From: Massilia sp. CF038
Lineage (GTDB): Bacteria; Pseudomonadota; Gammaproteobacteria; Burkholderiales; Burkholderiaceae_D
DNA: 64,000 nucleotides
NCBI RefSeq assembly: GCF_900129765.1
Contig: NZ_FQWU01000002.1
Coordinates: 434,001 to 498,000, forward strand
Reading direction: 5' to 3'
The translations under genes and the position numbers were made by a program. Positions 20,332 through 28,185 of the stretch are shown here, in pieces. How positions within the stretch are numbered: position 1 is the first letter of the stretch; every line of letters begins with the position of its first letter. The notes under the pieces are model-generated. The model had not been told where the DNA came from and made no database searches. It saw nothing but the letters and a program-made list of their open reading frames with translations.

Positions 20332-21708
20332 TTAGTCCAGCTCGCGCAACTTGTTGAAGGCTTCGTCGATCCGTTCCACGGCAACGATGGTCATGCCTTC
20401 GATTTTTTGCTTCGGCACATTCGATTTCGGAATCAAGGCAATCGAAAAGCCCAGCTTGGCCGCTTCGCGCAGCCGTTCCTGACCGCGTGGCGCCGGGCGA
20501 ATTTCACCGGCCAGGCCCACTTCGCCAAACACCACCAGGCCGCGTGGCAAGGGTTTGTTGCGCATTGACGAATTGATCGCCAGCAGCACCGCCAAGTCCG
20601 CGGCTGGCTCGGTAATCTTGACCCCGCCAACAGCATTGATAAACACATCTTGATCGAAAGCCGCAATGCCGGCGTGACGGTGCAGCACCGCCAGCAGCAT
20701 GGCCAGGCGGTTCTGCTCCAGGCCCACCGACAGGCGGCGCGCATTGGGCAGGTGGCTGGTGTCGACCAGGGCCTGGATTTCCACCAGCAGCGGGCGGGTG
20801 CCTTCCTGGGTCACCATCACGCACGAGCCGGGCACCTGGTTGTCGTGCTGGGACAGGAACAGGGCCGAGGGATTGGACACGCCCTTCAAGCCTTTTTCGG
20901 TCATGGCAAACACGCCCAGCTCGTTGACGGCGCCAAAGCGGTTTTTAATGGCGCGCACCAGGCGGAAGCTGCTCTGGGTATCGCCTTCGAAATACAGCAC
21001 GGTATCGACAATGTGTTCCAGCACGCGGGGACCAGCCAGCGCGCCTTCCTTGGTCACATGGCCCACCAGAATGATGGTGATGCCAGTCTGCTTGGCCACG
21101 CGGGTGAGCTGCGCGGCGCATTCGCGCACCTGGGCCACGGAACCGGGCGCGGACGTGAGCGCGTCCGAATACACGGTCTGGATCGAATCGATGACTGCCA
21201 CTTCCGGCTGCAGATCGGCCAGGGTGGCAAGAATTTTTTCCAGCTGGATTTCAGCCTGCAACTTGAGTTCGCGCGCATCCACGGCCAGGCGTTTGGCCCG
21301 CAGGGCGATCTGGGCGCCGGATTCCTCGCCGCTGACATACAGGGTCTTTTTCAAATGCGAAATGTTGGCCAGCGCCTGCAGCAGCAGGGTCGACTTGCCG
21401 ATGCCCGGGTCGCCGCCAATGAGCACTACCCCGCCTGGCACCAGGCCGCCACCCAGCACGCGGTCGAATTCTTCGATGCCAGTGCCGAAACGGGGAATGT
21501 CGATCGCTTCAATGTCGGCCAGCGACAGCACTGGCGCCGTTTGCGCCAGGCTTTTATGCTGCGGCTGGGACAAGCGGTTCACGCCAGGCGCCTCGATCAC
21601 GGTTTCGACCAGGGTGTTCCAGGCGCGGCAGGACGGGCACTGGCCCGTCCATTTACTGCTGATGCCGCCGCAATCGCTGCAGACGTAACTGGTTTTTGGC
21701 TTAGCCAT
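20332..21708 (-). CDS. radA: DNA repair protein RadA
   Basis: 458 residues, full length. It has an N-terminal C4 zinc finger (CSDCGGISSKWTGQCPSC), a RecA-like ATPase with Walker A GGDPGIGKSTLL, the RadA-specific KNRFG motif (AIKNRFGAVNELGVF), and a Lon-protease-like C-terminal domain. RadA is a branch-migration helicase that processes recombination intermediates. Its start overlaps the end of alr by eight bases, so the two are coupled. Confidence 0.97.
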   Translation of the reverse strand: MAKPKTSYVCSDCGGISSKWTGQCPSCRAWNTLVETVIEAPGVNRLSQPQHKSLAQTAPVLSLADIEAIDIPRFGTGIEEFDRVLGGGLVPGGVVLIGGDPGIGKSTLLLQALANISHLKKTLYVSGEESGAQIALRAKRLAVDARELKLQAEIQLEKILATLADLQPEVAVIDSIQTVYSDALTSAPGSVAQVRECAAQLTRVAKQTGITIILVGHVTKEGALAGPRVLEHIVDTVLYFEGDTQSSFRLVRAIKNRFGAVNELGVFAMTEKGLKGVSNPSALFLSQHDNQVPGSCVMVTQEGTRPLLVEIQALVDTSHLPNARRLSVGLEQNRLAMLLAVLHRHAGIAAFDQDVFINAVGGVKITEPAADLAVLLAINSSMRNKPLPRGLVVFGEVGLAGEIRPAPRGQERLREAAKLGFSIALIPKSNVPKQKIEGMTIVAVERIDEAFNKLRELD

Positions 21709-22807
21709 GATGCTCCAATGGACCTTCGAGCACGCGCACGCGGGGCGCGAGCGCGCACATTAATTCGTAACCGATGGTGCCGGCGGCGCTGGCCACTTCA
21801 TCGATTGGCAAGCCGGCGCCCCACAATACTACAGGGGTCCCGACGCACGCGTCGGGGATGGCCGACAGGTCAACGGTGAGCATGTCCATCGAGACGCGCC
21901 CGACCAGCGTGCTGCGCTGGCCCGCCACCAGGACCGGCGTGTCGGGGCCGGCGTGGCGCGGATAACCGTCGGCGTAACCGCAGGCAACGATGCCGATGCG
22001 CATGGCACGATCAGCCACAAAGCGGCTGCCGTAACCGACACTGTCGCCCGCTTCAATCTGCTGGATGCCAATGATTTCGCTGGCCAGCGTCATGGTCGGC
22101 AATAAACCGAACTCGGCCGCCGTCTTGCCGCCCGGGGTACCGCCGTACAGCATGATGCCTGGGCGAATCCAATCGGTCGTCAGACGGCCAGCCAGCGCAT
22201 CGTGGTGCAGCACACCGCCCGAATTGGACAGGCTGCGCAGGCCGGCAAGGCCCGCCGCGCCGCTGGCAAAGCGCGCCAGTTGCTCGCCGATGGTCAGGCG
22301 CGGGTGCTCAAGCTCGTCCGCATTGGCGAAGTGGGTCATCAGGGTAATATCGCGCACGGCGGCAATGGCGCGCAGGCGCGCGTAGGCGGTGGCAAAGGCT
22401 TCAGGCGTAAAACCAAGCCGGTTCATGCCGGTGTTCATTTTCAAATGGATATCGATCGGGCCCGCCAGGGCTGCCTGCTCCAGCAGCACAATTTGCTCCA
22501 TTGTATGGACAGTGCTGTCAATCCGGTGCGCTGCCAGCATGGCCGCATCGGCCGCGTCGAACAAGCCTTCCAGCAGCAAAATGGGCTTGGTCCAACCCAG
22601 CTCGCGCAGGCGCAATGCATTGTCGGGCTCGATCAGGGCCAGGCCGTCGGCATCGGCAAAGGCGCGCATGCCCCGTTCCAGGCCATGGCCATAGGCATTG
22701 GCCTTGACCACAGCCCAAGCGCGCGCACCGGGCACGCAGGCACGGGCCCGCGCCAGGTTGTGCGCCATCGAATCGAGATGAATGGTTGCGGTCAGCGGCC
22801 TTGGCAT
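21701..22807 (-). CDS. alr: Alanine racemase
   Basis: 368 residues. The PLP lysine lies in AVVKANAYGHG near residue 34; the C-terminal domain has the catalytic Tyr region GDSVGYGSRF and VSMDMLTVDLS. It interconverts L- and D-alanine for peptidoglycan. The start ATG at 22807 gives MPRPLTATIHLDSMAHNL, the common form. It is divergent from lplT and overlaps radA. Confidence 0.96.
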   Translation of the reverse strand: MPRPLTATIHLDSMAHNLARARACVPGARAWAVVKANAYGHGLERGMRAFADADGLALIEPDNALRLRELGWTKPILLLEGLFDAADAAMLAAHRIDSTVHTMEQIVLLEQAALAGPIDIHLKMNTGMNRLGFTPEAFATAYARLRAIAAVRDITLMTHFANADELEHPRLTIGEQLARFASGAAGLAGLRSLSNSGGVLHHDALAGRLTTDWIRPGIMLYGGTPGGKTAAEFGLLPTMTLASEIIGIQQIEAGDSVGYGSRFVADRAMRIGIVACGYADGYPRHAGPDTPVLVAGQRSTLVGRVSMDMLTVDLSAIPDACVGTPVVLWGAGLPIDEVASAAGTIGYELMCALAPRVRVLEGPLEHHG

Positions 22808-22935
22808 AGAGAAATTGTCAGCAAATCAAAGAGGCGTATTTTACCGGACCGCGCCCGTTTCGCAGAGTGCATTTCTTGGGGTTCAAGGCCATTCATGGTA
22901 TAAAGCAACCCACACCAGCTTTTAGAACGTTACGA

Positions 22936-24198
22936 ATGAATCGTGGTTTTTACACCATTATGGCGGCGCAGTTTTTATCGTCGCTGGCGGATAACGCCCT
23001 GCTCTTTGTCGCGATTGACCTGCTGATCACGATGAAGGCACCTCAGGAACTGACGCCGCTGCTCAAGCTCTCTTTCGTTCTGTTCTACGTGCTGCTGGCC
23101 GCTTTTGTCGGCGCCTTCGCTGATGCGCTGCCCAAGGGGCGCGTGATGTTCATTGCCAACCTGATCAAAATCTGCGGTTGCGCCCTGCTGTTCTTCCAGA
23201 TCCATCCGCTGCTGGCCTACGCCGTGGTCGGCTTTGGCGCGGCCGTGTATTCGCCGGCCAAATACGGGATCCTGACCGAGCTGCTGCCGCCTGAAAAACT
23301 GGTGGAAGCGAATGGCTGGATCGAAGGCTTGACCGTCATGTCCATCATTTTGGGGACGGTCTTGGGCGGCGCCCTGGTCAGCGCGGCCGGCTCCACGCTG
23401 CTGCTGGGCTTTGACGTGCCTTTCATCGATACCCCGATCAACAGCACCACGGAAGCGGCGCTGACGGTGGTGATCGGCATGTACATACTGGCGGCCATCT
23501 TCAACCGCTACATTCCCGACACTGGCGCCAAATATGCGCATCAGGAACGCAATCCGATCAAGCTGATTGCCGATTTTGCCAATTGTTCGGCCACGCTGTG
23601 GAAAGACAAACTGGGCCAGATTTCGCTGGCCGTGACCACCTTGTTCTGGGGTGCGGGCGCGACCTTGCAATTCATCGTGCTGAAGTGGGCTGAAAAATCG
23701 CTGCACATGACGCTGGACAAGGCGACGGGCCTGATTGGCGTGGTGGCGCTGGGTGTGGCCGTGGGCGCGGCGGCGTCGGCCAAGATCATTCCCTTGAAAA
23801 AATCGCTGACCGTGATTCCACTCGGGATTGCCATGGGCCTGGTTGTGATGATCATGACTATGGTGCATTCGGTGGTGCTGGCTTATCCGCTCTTGATCCT
23901 GATTGGGATGCTGTCGGGCTTCTTTGTGGTGCCGATGAATGCGCTGCTGCAGCACCGTGGCCACGTCCTGATGAGCGCGGGGCACTCGATCGCGGTGCAG
24001 AATTTTAATGAAAATCTGTCGATTCTGACCATGCTGGCGCTGTACGCGATCATGATCCGCATGAATCTGGATTTGAACGTGATTATCATTTTGTTTGGCG
24101 GGTCGGTGGCCGGCATTATGTACATGATCATGCGCAAGCACGCGGCGAATCAGAAAGAACACGATTCGCTGGCTTTGATTGGCGAGCACAAGCACTGA
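22936..24198 (+). CDS. lplT: Lysophospholipid transporter LplT
   Basis: 420 residues from the ATG at 22936 (MNRGFYTIMAAQFLSSLADN). It is a 12-helix major facilitator protein; FLSSLADNALLFVAIDLL in helix 1 and GAAVYSPAKYGILTELLPPE are LplT hallmarks. It flips lyso-phosphatidylethanolamine inward for reacylation. No acyltransferase (aas) is fused or adjacent here. An upstream in-frame extension has no ribosome site and is not used. Confidence 0.92.
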   Translation: MNRGFYTIMAAQFLSSLADNALLFVAIDLLITMKAPQELTPLLKLSFVLFYVLLAAFVGAFADALPKGRVMFIANLIKICGCALLFFQIHPLLAYAVVGFGAAVYSPAKYGILTELLPPEKLVEANGWIEGLTVMSIILGTVLGGALVSAAGSTLLLGFDVPFIDTPINSTTEAALTVVIGMYILAAIFNRYIPDTGAKYAHQERNPIKLIADFANCSATLWKDKLGQISLAVTTLFWGAGATLQFIVLKWAEKSLHMTLDKATGLIGVVALGVAVGAAASAKIIPLKKSLTVIPLGIAMGLVVMIMTMVHSVVLAYPLLILIGMLSGFFVVPMNALLQHRGHVLMSAGHSIAVQNFNENLSILTMLALYAIMIRMNLDLNVIIILFGGSVAGIMYMIMRKHAANQKEHDSLALIGEHKH

Positions 24199-24250
24199 TT
24201 TATTTGCTTGCTAAGTGCTGCTGATCTTCATACACAAGCCTGAGTTACCC

Positions 24251-24340
24251 CCACATCGCCCTCGCGAAGGCGGGGGCCTATACCACGCTACCGAATTCGG
24301 CGACGTGGTATAGGCCCCCGCCTTCGCGAGGGCGATGTGG
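24251..24340. repeat. Palindromic intergenic repeat, copy 5
   Basis: A textbook member: CCACATCGCCCTCGCGAAGG and its complement at the other end, arms of about 30 bp including GGGGGCCTATACCACG. It lies between the convergent ends of lplT and the DUF1853 gene and may serve as a bidirectional transcription barrier. Confidence 0.9.
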
Positions 24341-24391
24341 CTATAACTCTTTGCGATGCACTCACTGCTCTAGGCGATGCGCTGGCTGCTC

Positions 24392-25348
24392 TTACGGTGC
24401 CGCCACCATGCGCTGGCGGAACGCGGCGCGGGCGCGCCAGTCGTCGGGGACGATGAAGCCACGGGCCGTTTCCACCAGCATCTCCCCTTCCCGCTTGACC
24501 GCCGCCACCAGCACTGGCATGGGCAGCGTGACGAACTGCTGCGCCAGCTGCGCTTGCAACTCGGCCGCGTCGACGCTGGCACCGTGCCCCACGTAAGGCG
24601 CCAGCCATTGCAAGCGTGGCAACACGACAAATTGCCCGCCCTGGAAGACTGGCTCGCCCAGCTCGGCCAGGGCGCACCAGAAGCCGCGGCAATGGCTGGC
24701 TGAAATGGCGCCCGACGCTGCGCCGGCACCCGCCGGATAAAACAACCAGCCTTTCACCAGCGCGCGCGCCCGCACCACAGGGCGCGGCAGCACGGCGGCG
24801 GCAGCCGGATGCTGGCCCAGGGCCAGCTGGCGCTCGAAGATCTTGCGCATCTTGGCGCCCAGGCTGTCCGCCAGGTTGGGGCCAACAAAGCCGTCCAGGC
24901 GTTCGCCAGCGGCCCCTTCCAGCAGATAAAACTTGGTGGCAAATTCGATGTGTTCGACACCATCCTGGCCGGCGTCGAGCAGGAAGTCGAATTCACCCAC
25001 GGTATCGTTGCGCGCAGCGCGCACCTGCAAGCCGTGGGCCACCAGCATGCCGTGCTGGCGGTAGTAAAAGGCCATCAGTTTTTCGGCGTACAGGCCAAGA
25101 CGGGTGTAGACGCGCGTGCCCAGTTCGGCCTCCAGCGGGGCCGGATCGGCGTCAAGCGCGCGCAGCCAGGCGATGGTGGCTGCGGGCAGTGGACCGAGGC
25201 TGGCAATGCGGCCCTGCCAGTGCGGGTCGGCCGGATCGAGCAGATCGGGGGCGTCCAGCAGCCAGGCCAGCGCGCGCACGTGCGGCTGGCGCAGGTGGCC
25301 GAAGCGCTGCTCGAAACCAGCTTGAAAGGTGTCAGCCAGGACGGCCAT
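24392..25348 (-). CDS. DUF1853 family protein
   Basis: 318 residues from the ATG at 25348; the longer frame upstream is the antisense of the glycosylase gene. Family features are RLGLYAEKLMAFYYRQ, the core GEFDFLLDAGQDGVEHIEFATKFYL, and FVGPNLADSLGAKM. The core has the spacing of a PD-(D/E)XK nuclease active site (Asp, then Glu-x-x-x-Lys), which is inference from pattern only. It overlaps the upstream glycosylase gene by 17 bp and is last in an operon with tsaB and rimI. A DNA-processing role coupled to the glycosylase is possible but unproven. Confidence 0.8.
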   Translation of the reverse strand: MAVLADTFQAGFEQRFGHLRQPHVRALAWLLDAPDLLDPADPHWQGRIASLGPLPAATIAWLRALDADPAPLEAELGTRVYTRLGLYAEKLMAFYYRQHGMLVAHGLQVRAARNDTVGEFDFLLDAGQDGVEHIEFATKFYLLEGAAGERLDGFVGPNLADSLGAKMRKIFERQLALGQHPAAAAVLPRPVVRARALVKGWLFYPAGAGAASGAISASHCRGFWCALAELGEPVFQGGQFVVLPRLQWLAPYVGHGASVDAAELQAQLAQQFVTLPMPVLVAAVKREGEMLVETARGFIVPDDWRARAAFRQRMVAAP

Positions 25349-26234
25349 CGTGGGCTCGCGCCAGGCACAGGTCGGCCCAGGCGAGCGCCTTGTCGGCGCC
25401 GCGCCGCAGCAGTTCGCCCGGGTGCAACGTGGCCACCAGCGGCACGCCGTTGAAGGCATGTACGCTGCCGCGGGCGCCCGCGAGTGGCTCCTGCAAGGGC
25501 TTGTCCTGCAACGCGTTGGCGGCAATCTGGCCCAGGGTCAGGACCATGCCGGCGCCGCTGAGCGCCAGTTCGCGCGCCAGGAAAGGGCGGCATGCCATGG
25601 CTTCATCCATCGTGGGGGCACGGTCGCCGCCCGTGGCGGTCGAGGGCCTGCACTTGATCAGATTGGTGACGTAGACATTCTCGCTGCGGGTTAGCTCGAC
25701 CGCGGCCAGCATGTTATCGAGCAGTTTGCCGGCGTCGCTGGTCAGCGGGCGGCGCTCTTTTTCGTCGGCGGCCGTGCTGGCGCCAGCGGCCACCAGCCAC
25801 AGGGCTTGCTGGGCACCGCTGCCCTGCACTGCCTTTTTGCCGCTCTTGCACAGGTCGCAGCGGGTGCAGTTGCTGATGGCAGTTTTCAGCTCGGCCCAAT
25901 CCATGCGCGCGATGTCTTCGTCAGTGACAGGCGGCGCTGGCGGAATGTCGCCCCAGGCCGATTCCGCCGCTTCGCGGGGGCCGAACTGGGATGAAACCGG
26001 CGGCGTTTCCAGCGCGCGGCGGCGGGCCAGCGTGGTTTCGTCGGGCTCGGCGGCGGCGCGCGGAATGACAGGTTCAGCGCGCGCAAGGGGCGCCGGTTCA
26101 ATTTGCGCGACGGCTTCCGCTACAGCTTGGTCCAACGCGGGCGGCGCCTCGGCGACAGCGCCACGCACACGCCACAGCGGCGTGATGCCCATTTCTTGCA
26201 GGAAGGCGGCGCTGCGCGGGTCGATGGCGCTCAT
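25332..26234 (-). CDS. Family 4-like uracil-DNA glycosylase with altered motif 1
   Basis: 300 residues. After a Pro/Ala-rich tail of about 110 residues comes the iron-sulfur UDG fold: Cys123 and Cys126 (CTRCDLC), Cys195 in NLIKCRPS, Cys215 in AMACRPFL, and the C-terminal motif TLHPGELLRR. The usual uracil-pocket motif GEAPGxxED is replaced by AGASTAADE (150-158) and the following PFVG by PLTS, although AGKLLDNML after it is normal. Established family members need that motif, so activity on uracil is doubtful. The start overlaps rimI by four bases. Confidence 0.8.
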   Translation of the reverse strand: MSAIDPRSAAFLQEMGITPLWRVRGAVAEAPPALDQAVAEAVAQIEPAPLARAEPVIPRAAAEPDETTLARRRALETPPVSSQFGPREAAESAWGDIPPAPPVTDEDIARMDWAELKTAISNCTRCDLCKSGKKAVQGSGAQQALWLVAAGASTAADEKERRPLTSDAGKLLDNMLAAVELTRSENVYVTNLIKCRPSTATGGDRAPTMDEAMACRPFLARELALSGAGMVLTLGQIAANALQDKPLQEPLAGARGSVHAFNGVPLVATLHPGELLRRGADKALAWADLCLARAHDGRPG

Positions 26235-26701
26235 AGGGGCAGTCTCATGACGATGGCGTCTTCACGCTGGCCGTTGTGGGCCGGATAATAGGCTTTGCGG
26301 CGGCCGATTTCCTGGTAGCCGTAGCGCGCGTACACCTTCAGGGCGCGCAAGTTGGAGGGCCGCACTTCGAGCAAAATCGAGTCAAGCGCGAAGCCGCGCG
26401 CGCACTCGCTTACCTTGTCCAGCAGGTAGTGGCCCACGCCCTGCCGCTGGTAATCGGCAGCGACGGCGACGTTGAGCAAATGGCCTTCGTCGACCACTTT
26501 CATGAGCAAAAAATACCCGGCCAGGGCGCCGTCGGGCGCACGCAGCACCCAGCCGCTGTAGCCGCTGGCAAGCGAATCGACGAAATTGCCGCGGGTCCAG
26601 GGATGGGGATAGACCGCCGTTTCAAGCGCGAACACGGCGTCGATATCGTCCGTGACCATGGGCGCATAGCTGAACTGGTCAACATCCTGAGCCAGCATCA
26701 T
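26231..26701 (-). CDS. rimI: Ribosomal protein alanine N-acetyltransferase RimI
   Basis: 156 residues from the ATG at 26701. GNAT fold: acetyl-CoA loop VAADYQRQGVGHYLL, then LLEVRPSNLRALKVYARYGY and the C-terminal GRRKAYYPAHNGQREDAIVM that defines RimI. It acetylates the N-terminus of ribosomal protein S18. It overlaps the tsaB stop by four bases (ATGA), a common tsaB-rimI pairing. The upstream extension of the frame is antisense-like tsaB sequence. Confidence 0.95.
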   Translation of the reverse strand: MMLAQDVDQFSYAPMVTDDIDAVFALETAVYPHPWTRGNFVDSLASGYSGWVLRAPDGALAGYFLLMKVVDEGHLLNVAVAADYQRQGVGHYLLDKVSECARGFALDSILLEVRPSNLRALKVYARYGYQEIGRRKAYYPAHNGQREDAIVMRLPL

Positions 26702-27399
26702 GCGGCAGCCTTGGCAGCGTTGATGACCTGGCGCTCGGCGCTGGTGTAGGCAATCTTGTTGCGCAAGTACAGGGGCTGGGCAGCCGCGGGTGCCACCGCA
26801 GCGCCGGCAGCCAGAGCGGCGACGGCCAGCTGCGCGATCTGGGCTGCGTGCGGCATGATCTCGGTCAGCGCGCCGGCGCGCCAGGCACGATCGGCAAAGG
26901 CCTCTGGGTAGGCGGACAAGCCGTTGCCGCAGGCCGTCAAGGGGCCGTCCGTTGGCAGCGCAGCCAGGTCGGCCGGGGCGCACAGGGCCGGGCCAGCGGT
27001 CAGCACGCCGTCGTGGTATTGGGCCCAGTAGACTTCGCCCATGCGCGCGTCCAGCACGGCCAGGATGTCGCGCGCACCGCTTTGTTCGCGGCATGCGAGG
27101 GCCATGGCGTCAAGCGTCATGAGCGGCAGCACCGGCAAGCCGGCGCCGTAGGCCAGACCCTGGGCGATGCCGCAGGCAGTGCGCACGCCGGTGAAGGAAC
27201 CGGGGCCGGCGCCAAAGGCGATCGCGTCGCAGTCTGCCAGGGTGATGCCTGCTTCGGCCAGCAATTCCTGCACCAGTGGCAAAATGGCCTGGGAATGGGT
27301 GCGCACGCCGGACGAGGCGCGCGCGAACAGTGTGTCTTCCTTGAGCAAGGCGCAGGAGGCCAGTTCGGACGAGGTTTCAAGGGCAAGAATGATGGGCAT
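26698..27399 (-). CDS. tsaB: tRNA threonylcarbamoyladenosine biosynthesis protein TsaB
   Basis: 233 residues. It starts ILALETSSELASCALL, then SGVRTHSQAILPLVQELL and the conserved FGAGPGSFTGVRTACGIAQGL, all typical of TsaB. The protein scaffolds TsaD and TsaE in making t6A37 on ANN-decoding tRNAs. It is first gene of the operon tsaB-rimI-UDG-DUF1853, in which every junction overlaps. It is divergent from the thioredoxin-like gene across 36 bp. Confidence 0.95.
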   Translation of the reverse strand: MPIILALETSSELASCALLKEDTLFARASSGVRTHSQAILPLVQELLAEAGITLADCDAIAFGAGPGSFTGVRTACGIAQGLAYGAGLPVLPLMTLDAMALACREQSGARDILAVLDARMGEVYWAQYHDGVLTAGPALCAPADLAALPTDGPLTACGNGLSAYPEAFADRAWRAGALTEIMPHAAQIAQLAVAALAAGAAVAPAAAQPLYLRNKIAYTSAERQVINAAKAAA

Positions 27400-27435
27400 G
27401 TGCGTATTTTAACCCGAGCAAGGTAAAATGCGGCC

Positions 27436-27864
27436 ATGCATAGCCATACTCTTGACCTTGACAACCGCGGCTCGCTGGCGCAAACCCTGGCCGGCGACGA
27501 CTGGATCGTGGCCTGCCTGTGTGCGGCCTGGTGCGGTACGTGCGCCGGTTACCGCGCTGCTTTCGAGACCATGGCGGCGCGCCATCCGGATATGCATTTT
27601 GTGTGGATTGATATTGAGGATCAGGCCGAGGTGGTGGGCGAGCTGGATGTGGATAATTTTCCCACCCTGTTGATTCAGCGGCGCGATGTGGTGGCGTTTT
27701 TCGGGACCATGCTGCCGGATCCGGCGCTGGCCGAGCGGCTGATTGCGGCGCAGGTGGCCACGGACGAGGCGGAGCTGGTCCGGCTGGCTGGCAGCAGCGC
27801 GGAACGGCGGCAGTGGCAGGTGGAGTGTAATTTGCGTACGCTGCTGGCGAACGCGCAACGCTGA
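27436..27864 (+). CDS. Thioredoxin-like protein
   Basis: 142 residues. A thioredoxin fold with active site WCGTC in LCAAWCGTCAGYRAAF, the cis-Pro in VDNFPTLLIQ, and an extra helical C-terminus of about 40 residues. No signal peptide, so it is cytoplasmic. No ribosome site is seen before the ATG; instead TAAAAT (27424-27429) ends six bases before it, so the mRNA may start at or next to the ATG. It may reduce disulfides, but no partner is evident from neighbours. Confidence 0.85.
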   Translation: MHSHTLDLDNRGSLAQTLAGDDWIVACLCAAWCGTCAGYRAAFETMAARHPDMHFVWIDIEDQAEVVGELDVDNFPTLLIQRRDVVAFFGTMLPDPALAERLIAAQVATDEAELVRLAGSSAERRQWQVECNLRTLLANAQR

Positions 27865-27865
27865 C

Positions 27866-28180
27866 GTCGTCCTCGCGAAGGCGGGGACCCATATCACGCT
27901 GAACAGCTTCGGTAACGTGGTATGGGCCCCCGCCTTCGCGAGGGCGATGTGGGGTGTCACGGGCTGAACAGCTTCGGTAACGTGGTATGGGCCCCGAGTC
28001 GTCGGACCGCCGCCTTCGCGAGGGCGATGTGGGGTGTCACGGGCTGAACTACTTCGGGGCCGTGCTATGGGCCCCCGCCTACGCGAGGGCGATGTGGGGT
28101 GTCACGGGCTGAACTACTTCGGGGCCGTGCTATGGGCCCCGAGTCGTCGGACCGCCGCCTTCGCGAGGGCGATGTGGGGG
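27866..28180. repeat. Tandem expansion of the palindromic repeat (copy 6 and derivatives)
   Basis: A complete palindromic copy (27866-27952) is followed by three partial units of the right half. Units contain GGGCTGAAC...CTTCGG, then ATGGGCCCC, then CCTTCGCGAGGGCGATGTGG. Units 2 and 4 carry the same 15-base insert GAGTCGTCGGACCGC, units 1 and 3 do not, so the pattern is A-B-A'-B': a dimer was duplicated and then drifted. It fills the 321-bp gap between the thioredoxin-like and GGDEF/EAL genes; no gene seen. Confidence 0.85.
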
Positions 28181-28185
28181 TTTGC

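Noticed and set aside
27866-28180. Tandem array considered as a CRISPR
   Set aside because: Units are not separated by unique spacers of constant length, they derive from the intergenic palindrome, and no cas gene is near.
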